Assembly (NCBI RefSeq): GCF_011075055.1
Contig: NC_058140.1
Span: forward strand, 18,787,945-18,851,944
Reading direction: 5' to 3'
Length of the DNA: 64,000 bases
Origin: Mangifera indica
Taxonomy: Eukaryota; Streptophyta; Magnoliopsida; Sapindales; Anacardiaceae
A program made the translations under genes and the position numbers. The notes beneath the pieces were generated by a model. The model made no database searches and had not been told where the DNA came from. It saw only the letters and a program-made list of their open reading frames with translations. Below are positions 1-11,663 of this stretch, in pieces (within the stretch, counting starts at the first letter, position 1; each line of letters starts with the position of its first letter).

Positions 1-976
1 AAAGGAGAACAGCTGGCTTTTCTCGCCATAACTCTAGAGCCTTCATTGGAGGTGTCTTGGTTTTCACCAAGCGTTCCATGCCAATCTTGTATTCAGGGGT
101 AAGTTTTTGAATTGAGATGTTCTCAATGGTAGAGTAAGGAGCAGCTTGGTCAGATATAGAAGGAGGTTGTACACAACCACATGCTCGAGGCTCAGCAGGC
201 CCCGCAGCAACAATTCCTTTAAAGATGTATCCATCTTTGATCTTAAAATCAGCCAATGATTGTTCAAGTGCCTTATCAGAATTTGCACCAGTTCCTGTCA
301 GGGATCTTGTTATACCTTGCATCTTTTTAAAGCTGACAGATACAGAACTCTTGTAGATGCTATTATTTCTAGATGTTGTGCTTATGGTTCTGCTTGCAGA
401 CACAGTTTGTGACGGAGGCGTGGGATCTGTGCATGCACTTGTTCTGTCCACAAATCGTGCTATATGACCTCTCTTCATACCAAATTGGGAAGACAGATCC
501 CCTGAACTTAGGTTAAGCAGCTGGGGCAAATGTTTTCCAGAGGCCTCTAACACATCTCCATATTGCATCAAGGCCCGATCATGCAGGTATGATCTGATTT
601 CCAGTGCATCCTAGAGTAAAAGAAAGAAATTCCTCAGGATAGATAGATTACGGCAGAATTCTTGAAATATTGAACTGACTTCATCAATCAGACAAGTCAA
701 CTCTAGGTTCATACTTGATCTTCATATAGGAAAGAATAGTCAGTTGACTAATCAAATGAACTAAATGATATGAAACAGGTTTTAGTGAAGGGAAACAAAA
801 CAGTGATTGTGTAAACAACCAACCTTTTGTTGTTGTGACATATTTATTTCATCCATATCTTCTGAGTTCATAATCTTCAAGGTTGGTACATCATCCCAAC
901 CTTCCTCTAGTAGCTTTGGAAGCAGTCCCTTTAGAGATCCATTTCCAACAAAATCTTCCATAGAGAAAGAAGCCAT
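1..976 (-). CDS. SAM-domain protein, N-terminal part (truncated by window edge)
   Basis: Two coding exons are visible on the minus strand: 976-824 (ATG at 976, 51 codons) and 610 down to the window edge. The intron 823-611 is GT...AG in phase 0. The first ~70 residues look like a sterile alpha motif (SAM) helix bundle: 'MEDFVGNGSLKGLLPKLL', then 'EDMDEINMSQQQK', joined to 'DALEIRSYLHDRALMQYGD'. A Ser/Thr-rich linker follows, then a segment with several Cys (ACGCVQPP). The visible part ends in 'ALELWREKPAVLL'. That ending resembles the entry strand of the AhpC/TSA-2 (peroxiredoxin-like 2, FAM213) thioredoxin fold, but its CxxC region would lie outside the window. The SAM call is fairly firm; the redox-domain idea is inference from family memory. 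The C-terminus is missing only because the window ends. Confidence 0.7.
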
Positions 977-1081
977 TGTTTTCTGCAGTACAGATGTTCC
1001 AAGCCAGCTTATTCTTGTTGCTGAATTAAGTCCCGATGTGCAGATAAGCCTGTAAGCGCTGACTCAACTACTTAATGAAGG
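977..1081. other. 5' flank of the SAM-domain gene
   Basis: Short upstream region between the ATG of the minus-strand SAM gene and the foldback element. It must hold the 5' UTR and part of the promoter, since the element starts about 115 bp upstream of the start codon. No clear TATA box was recognised. Confidence 0.4.
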
Positions 1082-1090
1082 TTTTAAAAT
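1082..1090. repeat. 9-bp target-site duplication, left copy of element A
   Basis: TTTTAAAAT directly precedes the GGCC terminus. The same nine bases follow the other terminus at 1797-1805. Confidence 0.75.
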
Positions 1091-1796
1091 GGCCAAAGGA
1101 CTATTTCCCACCCAAGGTATGCTGCAATCTCAAATTTTCACCCTTTAATTATGGAAATACCAAACACCCACCCATGACCGGTTAAATTTAACAGAACTCT
1201 AATGCTTGAAAATTTCATCTCCTTTTTCCTCCCTAAACTTTGAAAACTAAAATTTCCCCCCAGCCTAAGTTTTAAAAATAGCAGTTTCACCCTAGGGTTT
1301 CGTTTTGAAATCTCCAGCGACGTCTCCGGCTCCATTGCCGACGAACTCTCCCTCCCGAAGCATCCTTTCCTTCCGGCGATCTCTTTCCTCCAATTCGGAC
1401 GCCCGACGAAGTTCTTCTTCTCCCAAGGTTTCTCCGACGTCGATCGGGCGTCCGAATGGGAGGAAAGAGATCGTTGGAAGAAGAGGATGCTTCGGGAGGG
1501 AGAGATCGTCGGCAATGGAGCCGGAGACGTCTCCGGAGATTTCAAAACGAAACCCTAGGGTGAAACTGCTATATTTTAAAACTTAGGCTGGGGGAAAATT
1601 TTAGTTTTCAAAGTTTAAGGGGACAAAAATATATTATATTTTTGTTTATTTTTTAATATTATAAAGAAAATAACAATTTTACCCTTACCAACGTTAATTT
1701 TAACTGCTCATGGGTAGGTGTTTGATATTTTCATATTTAAAGGGTGAAAACTTGAGATTGTAGCATACCTTGGGTGGGAAATAATCCTTTTTGGCC
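1091..1796. mobile_element. Foldback MULE-like MITE, copy A (706 bp, long terminal inverted repeats)
   Basis: The element begins GGCCAAAGGACTATTTCCCA and ends with the inverse of nearly the same sequence, and the two halves pair along most of their length. It is flanked by identical 9-bp direct repeats, TTTTAAAAT, at 1082-1090 and 1797-1805. Long inverted repeats with a 9-bp target duplication are the hallmark of Mutator-like elements; there is no transposase, so it is non-autonomous. The central part (about 1290-1560) is GC-richer than its surroundings and is itself a near-perfect hairpin, with a loop near 1411-1439. As a result similar Ser/Arg/Pro-rich open frames appear on both strands (1305-1586 + and 1138-1545 -); these are palindrome artefacts, not genes. 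The target site is palindromic and AT-rich, which slightly weakens the duplication evidence. Confidence 0.8.
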
Positions 1797-1805
1797 TTTT
1801 AAAAT

Positions 1806-3334
1806 ACAAAAAAATATGATACCTTCTGAATTCAGTGAACTTCAGTGATATGTCATATTGAATTCATTTTCTTTTACAAAGTTATCTATAACTTTTGAAA
1901 TTAAATAATTATTTTTTTCATTGTAAGTTTCGACTATTCTGCCCATCATGTTTGGCAACCCATCATGAATTTCAGGCTCACAAGTGTATTTTGTCCATTT
2001 CTATCATTGGTTAGGCGTCTTTGGATGTGGCATATGGTTGACTTTGTCATTTGAACCATTCACTGCTTCAAATTTGGATGCCCTTGATATGATTCTTATG
2101 AAGTCCAAACATGTTCTGATTGAATTTCGAGAATAAATTTAAAAAGAAAGACTAATATCCTTTTGAACCATGTTTAATAAAATAGTGGAGAAACCGTGTT
2201 AGAGAGAGGATGCTTAATGCACAAGCTAAACTGCATCTGTTATAAGAGCATTGTTTGAAGAAGGTTCAAGATACAACTTACTGGTTGGACTAAATAAATG
2301 TTTAATAGGGAAGTCTTGAAGTTGAAAATGACTTCTTCTAACTTGAGAGCAATTGACCTTCTGTGTAAACATAGTTTGTGATGGTTGCAAGGTGGCCATT
2401 GCCGGCCAAGCCTGCAAATTTTATATTATCCAATGTGGTCAACATTGTATAAAGCCGCGTCCAACTTGCCAATGTTAATTATTTACAGAATAAAGCCAAA
2501 TCTTTGTACCACATATTGCATTTGTCTCAGTGTGACTCTAGTTTATTTCACCTTGCTGTATCAGTAATTGCCTGATAATTCATGAATATAACACTGTCAA
2601 CCTCCTGATAGTCGAAAATGCCTTTGTCTGCACATGTTTGCGTCTTTTATTTTGTGGGGTAAATAACCGAAAAGTGCAGTTTTTCTTTAGAAAGTGCATT
2701 CTTGTATAGACTGTTTATTGAGTTTACAGTAAAGTTTTCCAGTAAGGTCGTAATACTAATTTTAAGAAAAATTTTGCATGCATAAAACCTTAACAAATCC
2801 AATTATAAATAGTTTATTAGTAAAAATGAGTTTTTCCCTTTTATTCACAAGTCTAAGTTCCAGTAGTTTGATAAAATGTTCAAATTGTTGCAAATATACA
2901 TTTTTTCTTTTCAAAATAATAAAGGATCAGAGATTGATAGTGACACCTAAGACATAATGATTGGATTTACAACTATTGTATCAGATAGGTCAAGTTTTCA
3001 TAAATATAACAGAAACTTAAATCTAAATCTTTTTTTTGAAAGTTTTAATATTTCACTAGTTTTACTAATCTAGGGTCAATAATTGCATAATGTTACGGAA
3101 CAAGTGAAGTTTTGAAAATTGACGTGCTTGAATTTATCGATCTAAATGATGTGGAGTTAGACTGATATAAGTTCTAACCCACCTCATTGATATTCATCAG
3201 CAGCAGTCGTACTTGATAAACTGTACAAAAACCAAAAAGAGTGACCTTAAGAGTAAGAAATGAGTCATCAAAATTTCCAACCATGTAACAGACACCTCAA
3301 GCTTCAACGATACTGGTTAACAAGATGAAAAGAA
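1806..3334. other. Intergenic, no gene recognised
   Basis: AT-rich DNA with only short, non-conserved open frames (for example 2226-2417 -, 2385-2567 +). No RNA gene, repeat array or known domain was seen. Confidence 0.5.
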
Positions 3335-3625
3335 TCATAAGTTAACAACATGCAACCGGTTATTGCTCCCTGTGATCACACACTTCAGCATGACTATAAT
3401 TTCTTTGCATGCTAATTCTACCTTCCATCTTGTAACATGGTATATCTGGAAGCATAGATACTGGGCTTCTTGTTCACATGCCTCAAGAATTTTCAGCGAT
3501 CTGCCCTTGTATTGATAATCCCCATGTTGGAAAGCACTTACCGATGTAGCCGTGAATCTAACAAGAGCACCAACTAGGCCTTCTAAGTAATCACTTGCAT
3601 ATATACCTGCTTGTTCTTGTGCCAC
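3335..3625 (-). CDS. Possible gene fragment of unknown function (96 codons)
   Basis: A minus-strand frame of 96 codons starts MAQEQAGIYASDYLEGL and has ordinary protein-like composition. A candidate donor (TCG|GTAAGTGC) lies inside it near 3539, so the true coding part may be an exon ending there, or the frame may be a relic. I do not recognise the protein. No convincing partner exon was found upstream (3626-4000), and the frame lies about 1 kb downstream of the HSP90.5 stop on the same strand. It is equally possible that this is a decayed gene piece or chance. Confidence 0.22.
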   Translation of the reverse strand: MAQEQAGIYASDYLEGLVGALVRFTATSVSAFQHGDYQYKGRSLKILEACEQEAQYLCFQIYHVTRWKVELACKEIIVMLKCVITGSNNRLHVVNL

Positions 3626-4646
3626 TTCTTTGGATTACATAGATTGATTGTAGAACTGTAGGCACTACATTCTTGCCAAGAAGAAACCCACAGCCTAAAC
3701 CAATCTAGCTCTCCGACAATCCTGTTCAATATGTAGGACTTGAAAATTCGAAACGGAAACCTATCCGATTGAAGTCGATTCCAGGTAAGAATCCAAACCG
3801 TAATGTCAAGTGTTGTATGGTTTCAATTCCACCCGATTCTTTTGCTCAATCCCATTATTGCATATTGAAAAACCCAATTTGAGACTAATGAAAAGTGTAT
3901 GGAAGCAAACGAGGTCAAATTGAAAAACAATCAGATAATAACAAAAAATAAGTTGGAGCAGGAATATTAATTGAGAAGCAAACTTCAACATTTACTGATC
4001 TAACATAATAACATAATTTGATTCTTCTATTAAAACTGTTGTTAAAATCAGAAAATCTTGAATATTTTAATTATGTTTTGATTTTATAAAATCAGAAATT
4101 AAATAGTTTAATATTAGTTTAGAGATGAGATTTAAATGATCAATAAAAAAAATCCAATTATTGAGCTGAGTGAACGGTATAAGTATTTGAGTTAAAAATA
4201 AAATAACTCAGTTTTGTAATTAACCCTTAGAATTCATTGCAACACCAAATCTAGTGTATTATATACCATTTTCTTATCCCGTACTCGTTGCGGGTGCACA
4301 AGATTACTAAATTGGTAAACACTAAGCATTTTTGGCATAGCTTTTGAGAATCGGAGTTTCAATCCATGGAGAAAGTGGAGCATTAGGTGGTCAACATTGT
4401 TTTGTATTTCTGCCAACCATTCAATGGAATGCAAGTCTATAATAACTCTGCTTTAGTTTTCAGCAGTACAGCCAACACTATAAATTATTACTAGTTCGAG
4501 CAATACTCATTGCGCTAGAATTTACGAGCATCCCTCCTAAACAACACACCCCCACTCTCTTTTTCTTCCTATTTATACCCTCTAGAATTCATGGTTTCTG
4601 TAATGGGATAGTGCCAAAATTGTTCCAATAGGTCAAAAATAAGGGT
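3626..4646. other. 3' flank of HSP90.5, otherwise empty
   Basis: It should contain the 3' UTR and polyadenylation region of the minus-strand HSP90.5 gene just below 4647. The rest is AT-rich with no supported gene. Confidence 0.5.
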
Positions 4647-7600
4647 CTAGTCTTGCCAAGGATCACTCTCAGTTCTCACTTCTGATGGTTCAACAACTTG
4701 TGTCTCCGAGGTTTCATCAGCACTTGCATCAGATTCTGCTGCATTCTCTTCTTGTGCCTCTGCCTCATCATCCCCTTCTGATCTGCCCCATCTACCTCCA
4801 AGAGCCATTGCCATCATCTCATAGATCTTGTTACCCAACTCAGCTGGGCTGTCAGGCTGCATAATTTAGAGAAGGCAAGGAGTCAACATGAAGTTAATAG
4901 AAATTATGCACAAATGGTAACAAGAAATAAGATTTCTGGTTTGTCCTTACACTAAATCCGCTAGAGATCAAAGCTGTATCATACAAAAGGTCGACAGCTC
5001 TCTTGGCATCACTGCTATCAGGGGCATTTTTACATGCAGCCTGCATATTAAGAAATCACAATATTACATATCACATCACTGTACAATTGTCAGATACTTC
5101 CACATATAATGATACAGTTACGTTGGAAGAATCTAATGCCCATGCGGAGAGAAATCTCAGATGTAAAGCACCTGTACTTCCAATTCAAACATTTAATATA
5201 TTATCAGAGAAAAGATTTCAGAACACTATATTATAGAAAGATATACATCACTATTTACTAATTAGGATGGTTTTTAATTATGCTTCACAATGTCCATTGA
5301 ATCTTCAACGCACTTTCCAATTTCATGTCATCAGTTAGCTTCAAAAGGCAGTATAAAGGGAACAGAAAAATGGTTATCAAGAACTGATCTACAATATTTA
5401 AGTGTTGTCTTACATTTAAATCTTTAACAATGGGATGATCTGGATTAATCTCCAGTATTCTCCTTCCCCTCATGAACTCCAGACTTGAGGTGTCACCAAG
5501 AGCTTGAGCTTTCATCAACCTTCAAAAGCAGAAAATTTTATTAAATATACGACAGTTGACTTTCTATAGTTGGTACTACTGAAAAACATTACAAACCTTT
5601 CCATATTGGCAGACCATCCAAACTTGCCAGAAACAAGCACACAGGGAGATGAGCTCAGTCGCTTTGAAACTTGGACCTTGGCCACCTTATCACCAAGTTG
5701 TTGCTTTATCCAATCACAAAGAAGATTGTATTCTTGCTTAGTTTCCCTTTCTTTGACCTCATCCTCATCACCTGGCAAACCAAATGATGGCAATTTAAAA
5801 AAAAAAAAATTACTGTAAACGAATGATCATAATGGTGGAGAAGCATAACTAACCAAGCTCTAAATCCTCTTTGCTGATGTCAACAAATTTCTTTTCCTTG
5901 TAGATCTGCAGGTTCTGGATGGCAACTTCATCAATAGGCTCAATCAAATAAAGAACCTAAGCCAAAATGATGGTACCACGTCAATCCACCAAAAGAGAAA
6001 AAGAGAGACAGAATATGACAATGCCATAATCAGTAAGTTTCCACAATAAAGACATGGAATTAATGTTCCAGAGAACAAATAATGAAACATCTGCTACATC
6101 TCATAATTACTATCAGCACAGAAGAAGAAGAAAAAGTAACCGTAACTTATAGATGTCTGAACAGAAAATAGATAATTGTAACACTAAAAGTAAAAATTAT
6201 ATATGAAGACAGCTGCAAAGACCTTATTTTAGCTTTACTCTCTTTATTCCACCCTATAGTTGGTTAGTGTTGACCATGCAGATCACAAAGGGACTATAAA
6301 GTCATTCAGCATTCAATCCTCAGTAATTTTCAATCACTAAAACAAAATAAAATTTATGCAACACCTGCCTTTGATATAATAATGGTTATTATGCCCATAC
6401 AGTACCAGCACAATCCACAGAAAGTAAATACCTCAATATCTTTCTGGACTAACTTCTCCAGAAATGGAGCACTCTTAGCACTTTTCAAACTGTCTGTTGC
6501 CAAGTAATAGATTGCATTTTGTTTCTCACCCATGTTTTCAACATATTCATCTAAGCTTGTCAATTCCTCTTCATTCTTTGACGTGTAAAATCGTAGCAGA
6601 GGTGCTATGCGCTTGTGGTTACCAGAATCCTCAACACATCCTAATTTTAAAAATCTTCCAAAGTTCTCCCAGAATCTTTTGTAATCCTGTAATCAATTTA
6701 ACCATATTTTCCATAATTAAACAATTTAGGTGAAAAAAGTAGAGCAAATGCATATTTTGGTTTATACCAACCTCTTTGTTTTCACTTTGAGAAATGTCTT
6801 GAATCATGTCAAATGTTTTCCTAACGAGTCTCTTTCTCATAATCCTTACCTGTAAGTCAACAGTAAGGAAATGAATAATAAACAAAAAGAAAAAGAATTA
6901 CTCCTACATGACCAAGGGCTCCCAAATGCTAAATTTAAGACCCAAGGCTCTTCCCTACTTTAGGCACAAAGTTGTACAGAATACAATGAAAAGAAAATTA
7001 TGGGAAACTCATGTCTTACAATTCTGCTTTCTTGAAGGATTTCTCGAGATACATTAAGAGGAAGATCATCTGAGTCTACCACACCCTTCACAAAGCTCAA
7101 GTACCGTGGAAACTACAAATCAAACATCAAATAAGTTATTCCTATTATAAAATTAGTATATAATGTCCATGTATTGAGATGTCTCACTAAATTTAGCATT
7201 TGACATAAAACAATTAATTTTATTACTACAATTTTGCGAAATTTCAAGTCTCCATTCTAATTCTTATCCCCTACCAAAAAAAGGCTAGAAGCTTGCTTTA
7301 TAATCATAATGTTACAATAGAATACGTTCACAGAAACATAGATAACCAAAATAAAAGTTTCATAGCTACTTAGGTAAACTATATATTAGCCAAACCATAA
7401 GGAGGGCAATGATTGTTCAATCACATGTGAAAAGCAAACACATAAATTCCATTTCCATTAAGACATGAAATCATTTTCAGAAAATGATTCACCACAAAAA
7501 AAAAAAAGTATTATTGAACATAAAACTCAAACTCAAAAAGAGAGTTACTCAAAGAATCCCATGCCATCTGGCAAAACTTACCAGCTCTCCATCAAAATCA

Positions 7601-10600
7601 TCTGAGATAAATACACGCTTAACATACAATCGTATGTTCTTTGTTTTTGGATTCATCACATCCTCATTGTTTAAAGGCCCCATTCCAGGAACATAAAGAA
7701 CACTCCAGAACTCCACCTCACCCTGCACAGTTTCCAAAGTATAGTTAATCTCCTAACCACAAATGCATCCAATTTGACAATCCCAAGATTTCCACTACCT
7801 CTGTGGTGAAGTGAGTATATGCAAGTGGATCCAAAAATTCATTGAAAGTCTTCTTGTAGAATTCATGATACTCATCTTTTTCAACTTCCTTTTGATTTCG
7901 CATCTACAATAAAGAGAACAGACATACGACATAAGCCCACCTATCCATTAAAAAATCTAATAAAAACATAACTACAGAAGAACACGATCCAGCAAAAACT
8001 CTTATAACAACAAAAATCGATATATATTTTACAAATCAATACAATGGCGACATATTACACTCACCCATATAGGCTTTGTTTCATTGGTTAGTTCCCAGTC
8101 CCAATACTTCTCAGTTTTCGTCGTTTTCTTCCTTTTATTTTCACCCTGGAAAAGATTACATAAACCCACTTAACAAACGAAAATGTTAATGCAACAAACA
8201 CGATCAGGACTAAACATGTTGCTTACCTCTGGTTTTTCTTCCCCTTCTTTGGGTTCTTCCTCCTCCTCAACCTGCCCAAAGTTAAATTTAGAAAGGATGA
8301 ATAGAAAGCTCTTGCTTGTGCAAATAATGCAAGTTCGGTAATTAGATAAGAAATTTACGAATTACATTAGTTGCCCTATAATTAATATCATCTAATCAAT
8401 AAATGAAGCATTCTAACATAGAAAAAATATACTATTCACTAACAAATCTTGTATTGACCATATACATTTGTGTGTCTAACGGATGGCAGATTTAAACAGG
8501 GCATGAAGGCAGACTACAGTTAGAAAGTCACTACCACCAAAAAAAAGATAAGACTGAAACAACCACCATGTCTTTATTGTACAATGGCAAATAAGTAGAC
8601 ACAAAACTGACCATCTACAGGCCTTTTAATCCTTCTAAAAAAGGCCTGTGATAAGAGGAAATGTTACAACTACTACAAAGAGCATAAATGTTCTCACCTC
8701 AATGGTACGTGATTTCTCAAGCCATGTATAGATAGGGAAAGAAACAAATTGCGAATAATTCTTCACCAAACTCTGTATCTTTCCTGGATCCGAGAATTCA
8801 TACTTATCGTCCTCCTACAAGAAAATTATAATTATTATGCAGCCTTCAGCGGTTCTAAATCACTTAACTTAAGCCCCACGACAATTTTTTTGAATTATTT
8901 TTTATAGAAAATATTGAAATTTAAATGTAGAAAGATATAGACTTCATAAAAAAATGGAAGGCCATCTATATTTTACAGAATAATAAATAGCACAGGCTTA
9001 CAACAAGAGGCAACTATAACATCTGCAAGCAATGCATAAACTTGAGTCAAATGAATGCAATGATGACAATCATTGTTACAAGCACCAGAAAAACAAAATA
9101 TTGATTTCTATTTTCAATTAAAATGAAAAAGAAGAAAACAAAGTCTCTTTCACTCAATATAGAGATATTATAATAAGAAAACAAAGAAGGCTAGAATACC
9201 CTTAAATAAAGTGTGATTTGTGTTCCACGGGATAAGAGCTTCTCCGGCTCAGTTTCTTCCTTGATCACATAAGAGCTACTGTCAGCAACAGCTTCCCAAA
9301 CATATTGCTTATCTGACCGTGGGCTCTTTGTAGACACAACAACCTAATTACACATAACACATAATCAAGCTCACAGATCAACTTACAACCAAAAGAACGC
9401 CAAAAATTAAAAAAAGAATTGAAGTCGAAAACACAAAATATTAGTTTTGAGAAGCATATGGTACCTTCTCAGCAACAAGAAAAGCAGAATAGAATCCAAC
9501 ACCAAATTGTCCTATCAAACCATTGTCAGCCCCGATATCCTTATTTTCCTACAGTTGAGAAGCATCAAAGTTAGTATTAATGAGCACTTAATGTGACCTC
9601 AAAAAATTTGCAAATGTAAACAATAAAAAATAAACAAATACCTTAAGAGCCTTTAGGAACTTTGAAGTACCACTCTGAGCAATAGTTCCAAGACAATCAA
9701 TGAGCTCTTCTTTTGTCATTCCAATACCAGTATCTCTGCCAATGCAATCATTTTTCAGTACTCCACTTGTTTATCGAGAAAACATGTGAAAACGAACATT
9801 AGAGTAAAGCTTACATAATGGTGATGGTCCCATTTTCTGGATCAGGTTTGATGCGTATTTCTAGGTCACCCGCGTCTCCAAGTAGAGAGGGCTCAGTAAC
9901 ACTTAAAAATCGCAACTTATCTAAAGCATCGCTTGCATTGCTGGAACACAAGAAAAAAGAAGTAAGTACGCATATACACTACAGTGAAACACAACCACTT
10001 TCAGAATGCAAGGTTCACAACCAGACGTTCACATACAAAAAAATTACTTTTTCTAAGATAACAAGCAAGGAATAAGACTAATTAAGTTATTCTTTCTTCC
10101 TTGTCACTAGAACCCCATAAATTTTGAAGTTCTTAATCTCCAATGATTAAGAAGTCACAGCATCAGAATCCGAATTAATTATAAATTCAATATGTGATGG
10201 TATGATTACACGTGGAATATCATATGACTATTTAGTAGTGCGTTTGCTCACCTTACAAGCTCTCGCAGGAACACTTCCTTGTGGCTGTATAGACTATGAA
10301 CTATCAAATCCATCAAACGACTTACCTGCAATCATCTCACATTTCATTTCTTCAGAAAACCAAAGGCAAAAATGATATATATGAAATAATTGCAAACACT
10401 AAACAAGAAAAGCCTGAAACTTCAATCTAATATATAAACAAATGAACAAATCAAAATCCGTACAACAAGAAAAGCTTTCAAATAACACCCAAAAAAGCAC
10501 CCAATATAACCTAGTAAGAAGTATTCATCAAAAGTAAACAAAGCTTGATAAAACAAAATTCGAAAAACAAAGAGAGACCCACCTCGGCTTGGTACTCAAA

Positions 10601-10843
10601 CTTCTCACCAGAAGCGTCGGCGGCCTGCTTCTCCGCAACAGTGGCCTCACAGCGGACGAAGGTGCGATTGTTCTTCTTCCGTGCATTCAAGTTCATCGCA
10701 GAGCAAGAAAAGGCCCTTCTGAAACCATTTTGTGGGAAGAGAGAGCTTCTGAGATTCAAGTGCTTGCTATTGGGGTGTTTAAAAGAAAATGGGAGTGAAA
10801 CTAGAGAGGCAGTGGCTAAGCTTCTGCTCAGAACTGGAGCCAT
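4647..10843 (-). CDS. HSP90.5: Chloroplast heat-shock protein 90 (HSP90.5 type), 19 exons
   Basis: ATP-dependent chaperone of the plastid stroma, needed for protein import and plastid development in the Arabidopsis orthologue (CR88/EMB1956). Nineteen exons join in frame to 793 aa: 10843-10583, 10325-10252, 9940-9815, 9735-9642, 9548-9465, 9343-9200, 8814-8698, 8271-8227, 8145-8065, 7903-7799, 7722-7582, 7112-7020, 6849-6772, 6686-6432, 5956-5854, 5771-5597, 5519-5414, 5040-4951, 4856-4647. All introns are GT-AG. The first ~75 residues are a Ser/Arg-rich transit peptide. The GHKL ATPase motifs follow ([40 protein letters not shown]), then a charged Glu-rich linker, the middle domain ([23 protein letters not shown]) and the C-terminal domain. 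The protein ends with the plastid-type tail SDPWQD rather than the cytosolic MEEVD or ER KDEL. The 19-exon structure and length match the family. Confidence 0.96.
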
Positions 10844-10919
10844 CTCGGCGTCGACACAATAGAGAGAGCTCCAAGAGACAGAAAGAAAGAAGATAGGAGA
10901 GGGAGTTCGAAGTGAGATA

Positions 10920-10927
10920 AAACCCTA
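10920..10927. promoter_or_regulatory. Telo-box AAACCCTA upstream of HSP90.5
   Basis: An interstitial telomere motif (AAACCCTA) sits 77 bp upstream of the HSP90.5 start. Telo-boxes are common near the starts of plant genes for translation and organelle proteins. The position fits the 5' UTR or core promoter. Confidence 0.35.
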
Positions 10928-10969
10928 TAATGAAGGGGTTTAAGGGTAAAGTGTAGCCTGAGTAGATGG

Positions 10970-10977
10970 TTCTAGAA
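10970..10977. promoter_or_regulatory. Heat-shock-element-like TTCTAGAA upstream of HSP90.5
   Basis: TTCnnGAA, two inverted heat-shock units, lies 127 bp upstream of the HSP90.5 ATG. It is an exact match to the core, but only a two-unit site, so function is an inference. Confidence 0.4.
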
Positions 10978-10985
10978 ACAAGCAA

Positions 10986-11663
10986 TTTTGGCGAGTGGCG
11001 TTTTGGAGCTACGATCATGAAATTGTAAGGCCTTGATTTTGCCATTTCACCATTAAACAATATCATATCTTTTATGTTTTTTTCATTTAATTTTCAAATA
11101 TTATATCAGTCGAATTTCTATACCCAACCTAAGGTTTTCCGAAATAAATTTGGACCCTCACAGTTTAACATTTTAGTTTTTTAATCTGTCAACCGTCAAC
11201 TAGTTCTAACTTCACCATGGAAAGAAACTGTAAGTAATTTATTAAAGGGTATTTCTTTTCTTTTATCAACTTCCCAATCAATTTAAACTAAGATGATGAT
11301 GGGAAAAATTGAATTTTTAACTCAATCGGCAAACCTTGGGTGTGACATAGTCATTTGGCTATTCATGACCAAATCTTGGTAAAACTTTTGACCTCACAAG
11401 ATTCAGAGACAAGTACTTCATCAAATAAACAAGGATAAAGCTTCAAGATAGAGTGACACAACTTCAAGAATTACAAATCTTTCTGCCAGTATTTTCTGTT
11501 GAATTATGAAGATTCAATTGATAAATAAGCTGATATCCAGAACTTTACAATAGCTTATATTATAAAACATCTGCTCTTTCAGCTCCAATGGTGCTGCAAT
11601 TATTTGTGTTTTTCCTCAAAGAAGATAATCGCCCGCAAAAGCAAAAGTTACTGAGAATCAACA
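10986..11663. other. Intergenic between HSP90.5 promoter and ABHD17-like 3' end
   Basis: Holds the rest of the HSP90.5 promoter and the 3' UTR of the ABHD17-like gene. The stretch 11090-11260 contains 'caacctaaggttttccgaaa', which faintly recalls ends of the local foldback family, but no matching second end was found. Confidence 0.35.

Noticed and set aside
1138..1586. Open frames on both strands in element A encoding nearly the same Ser/Pro/Arg-rich peptide (MKSPxTSPAPLPT...)
   Set aside because: They are mirror images of the palindromic arms. No splice structure, promoter or conserved domain supports a gene.
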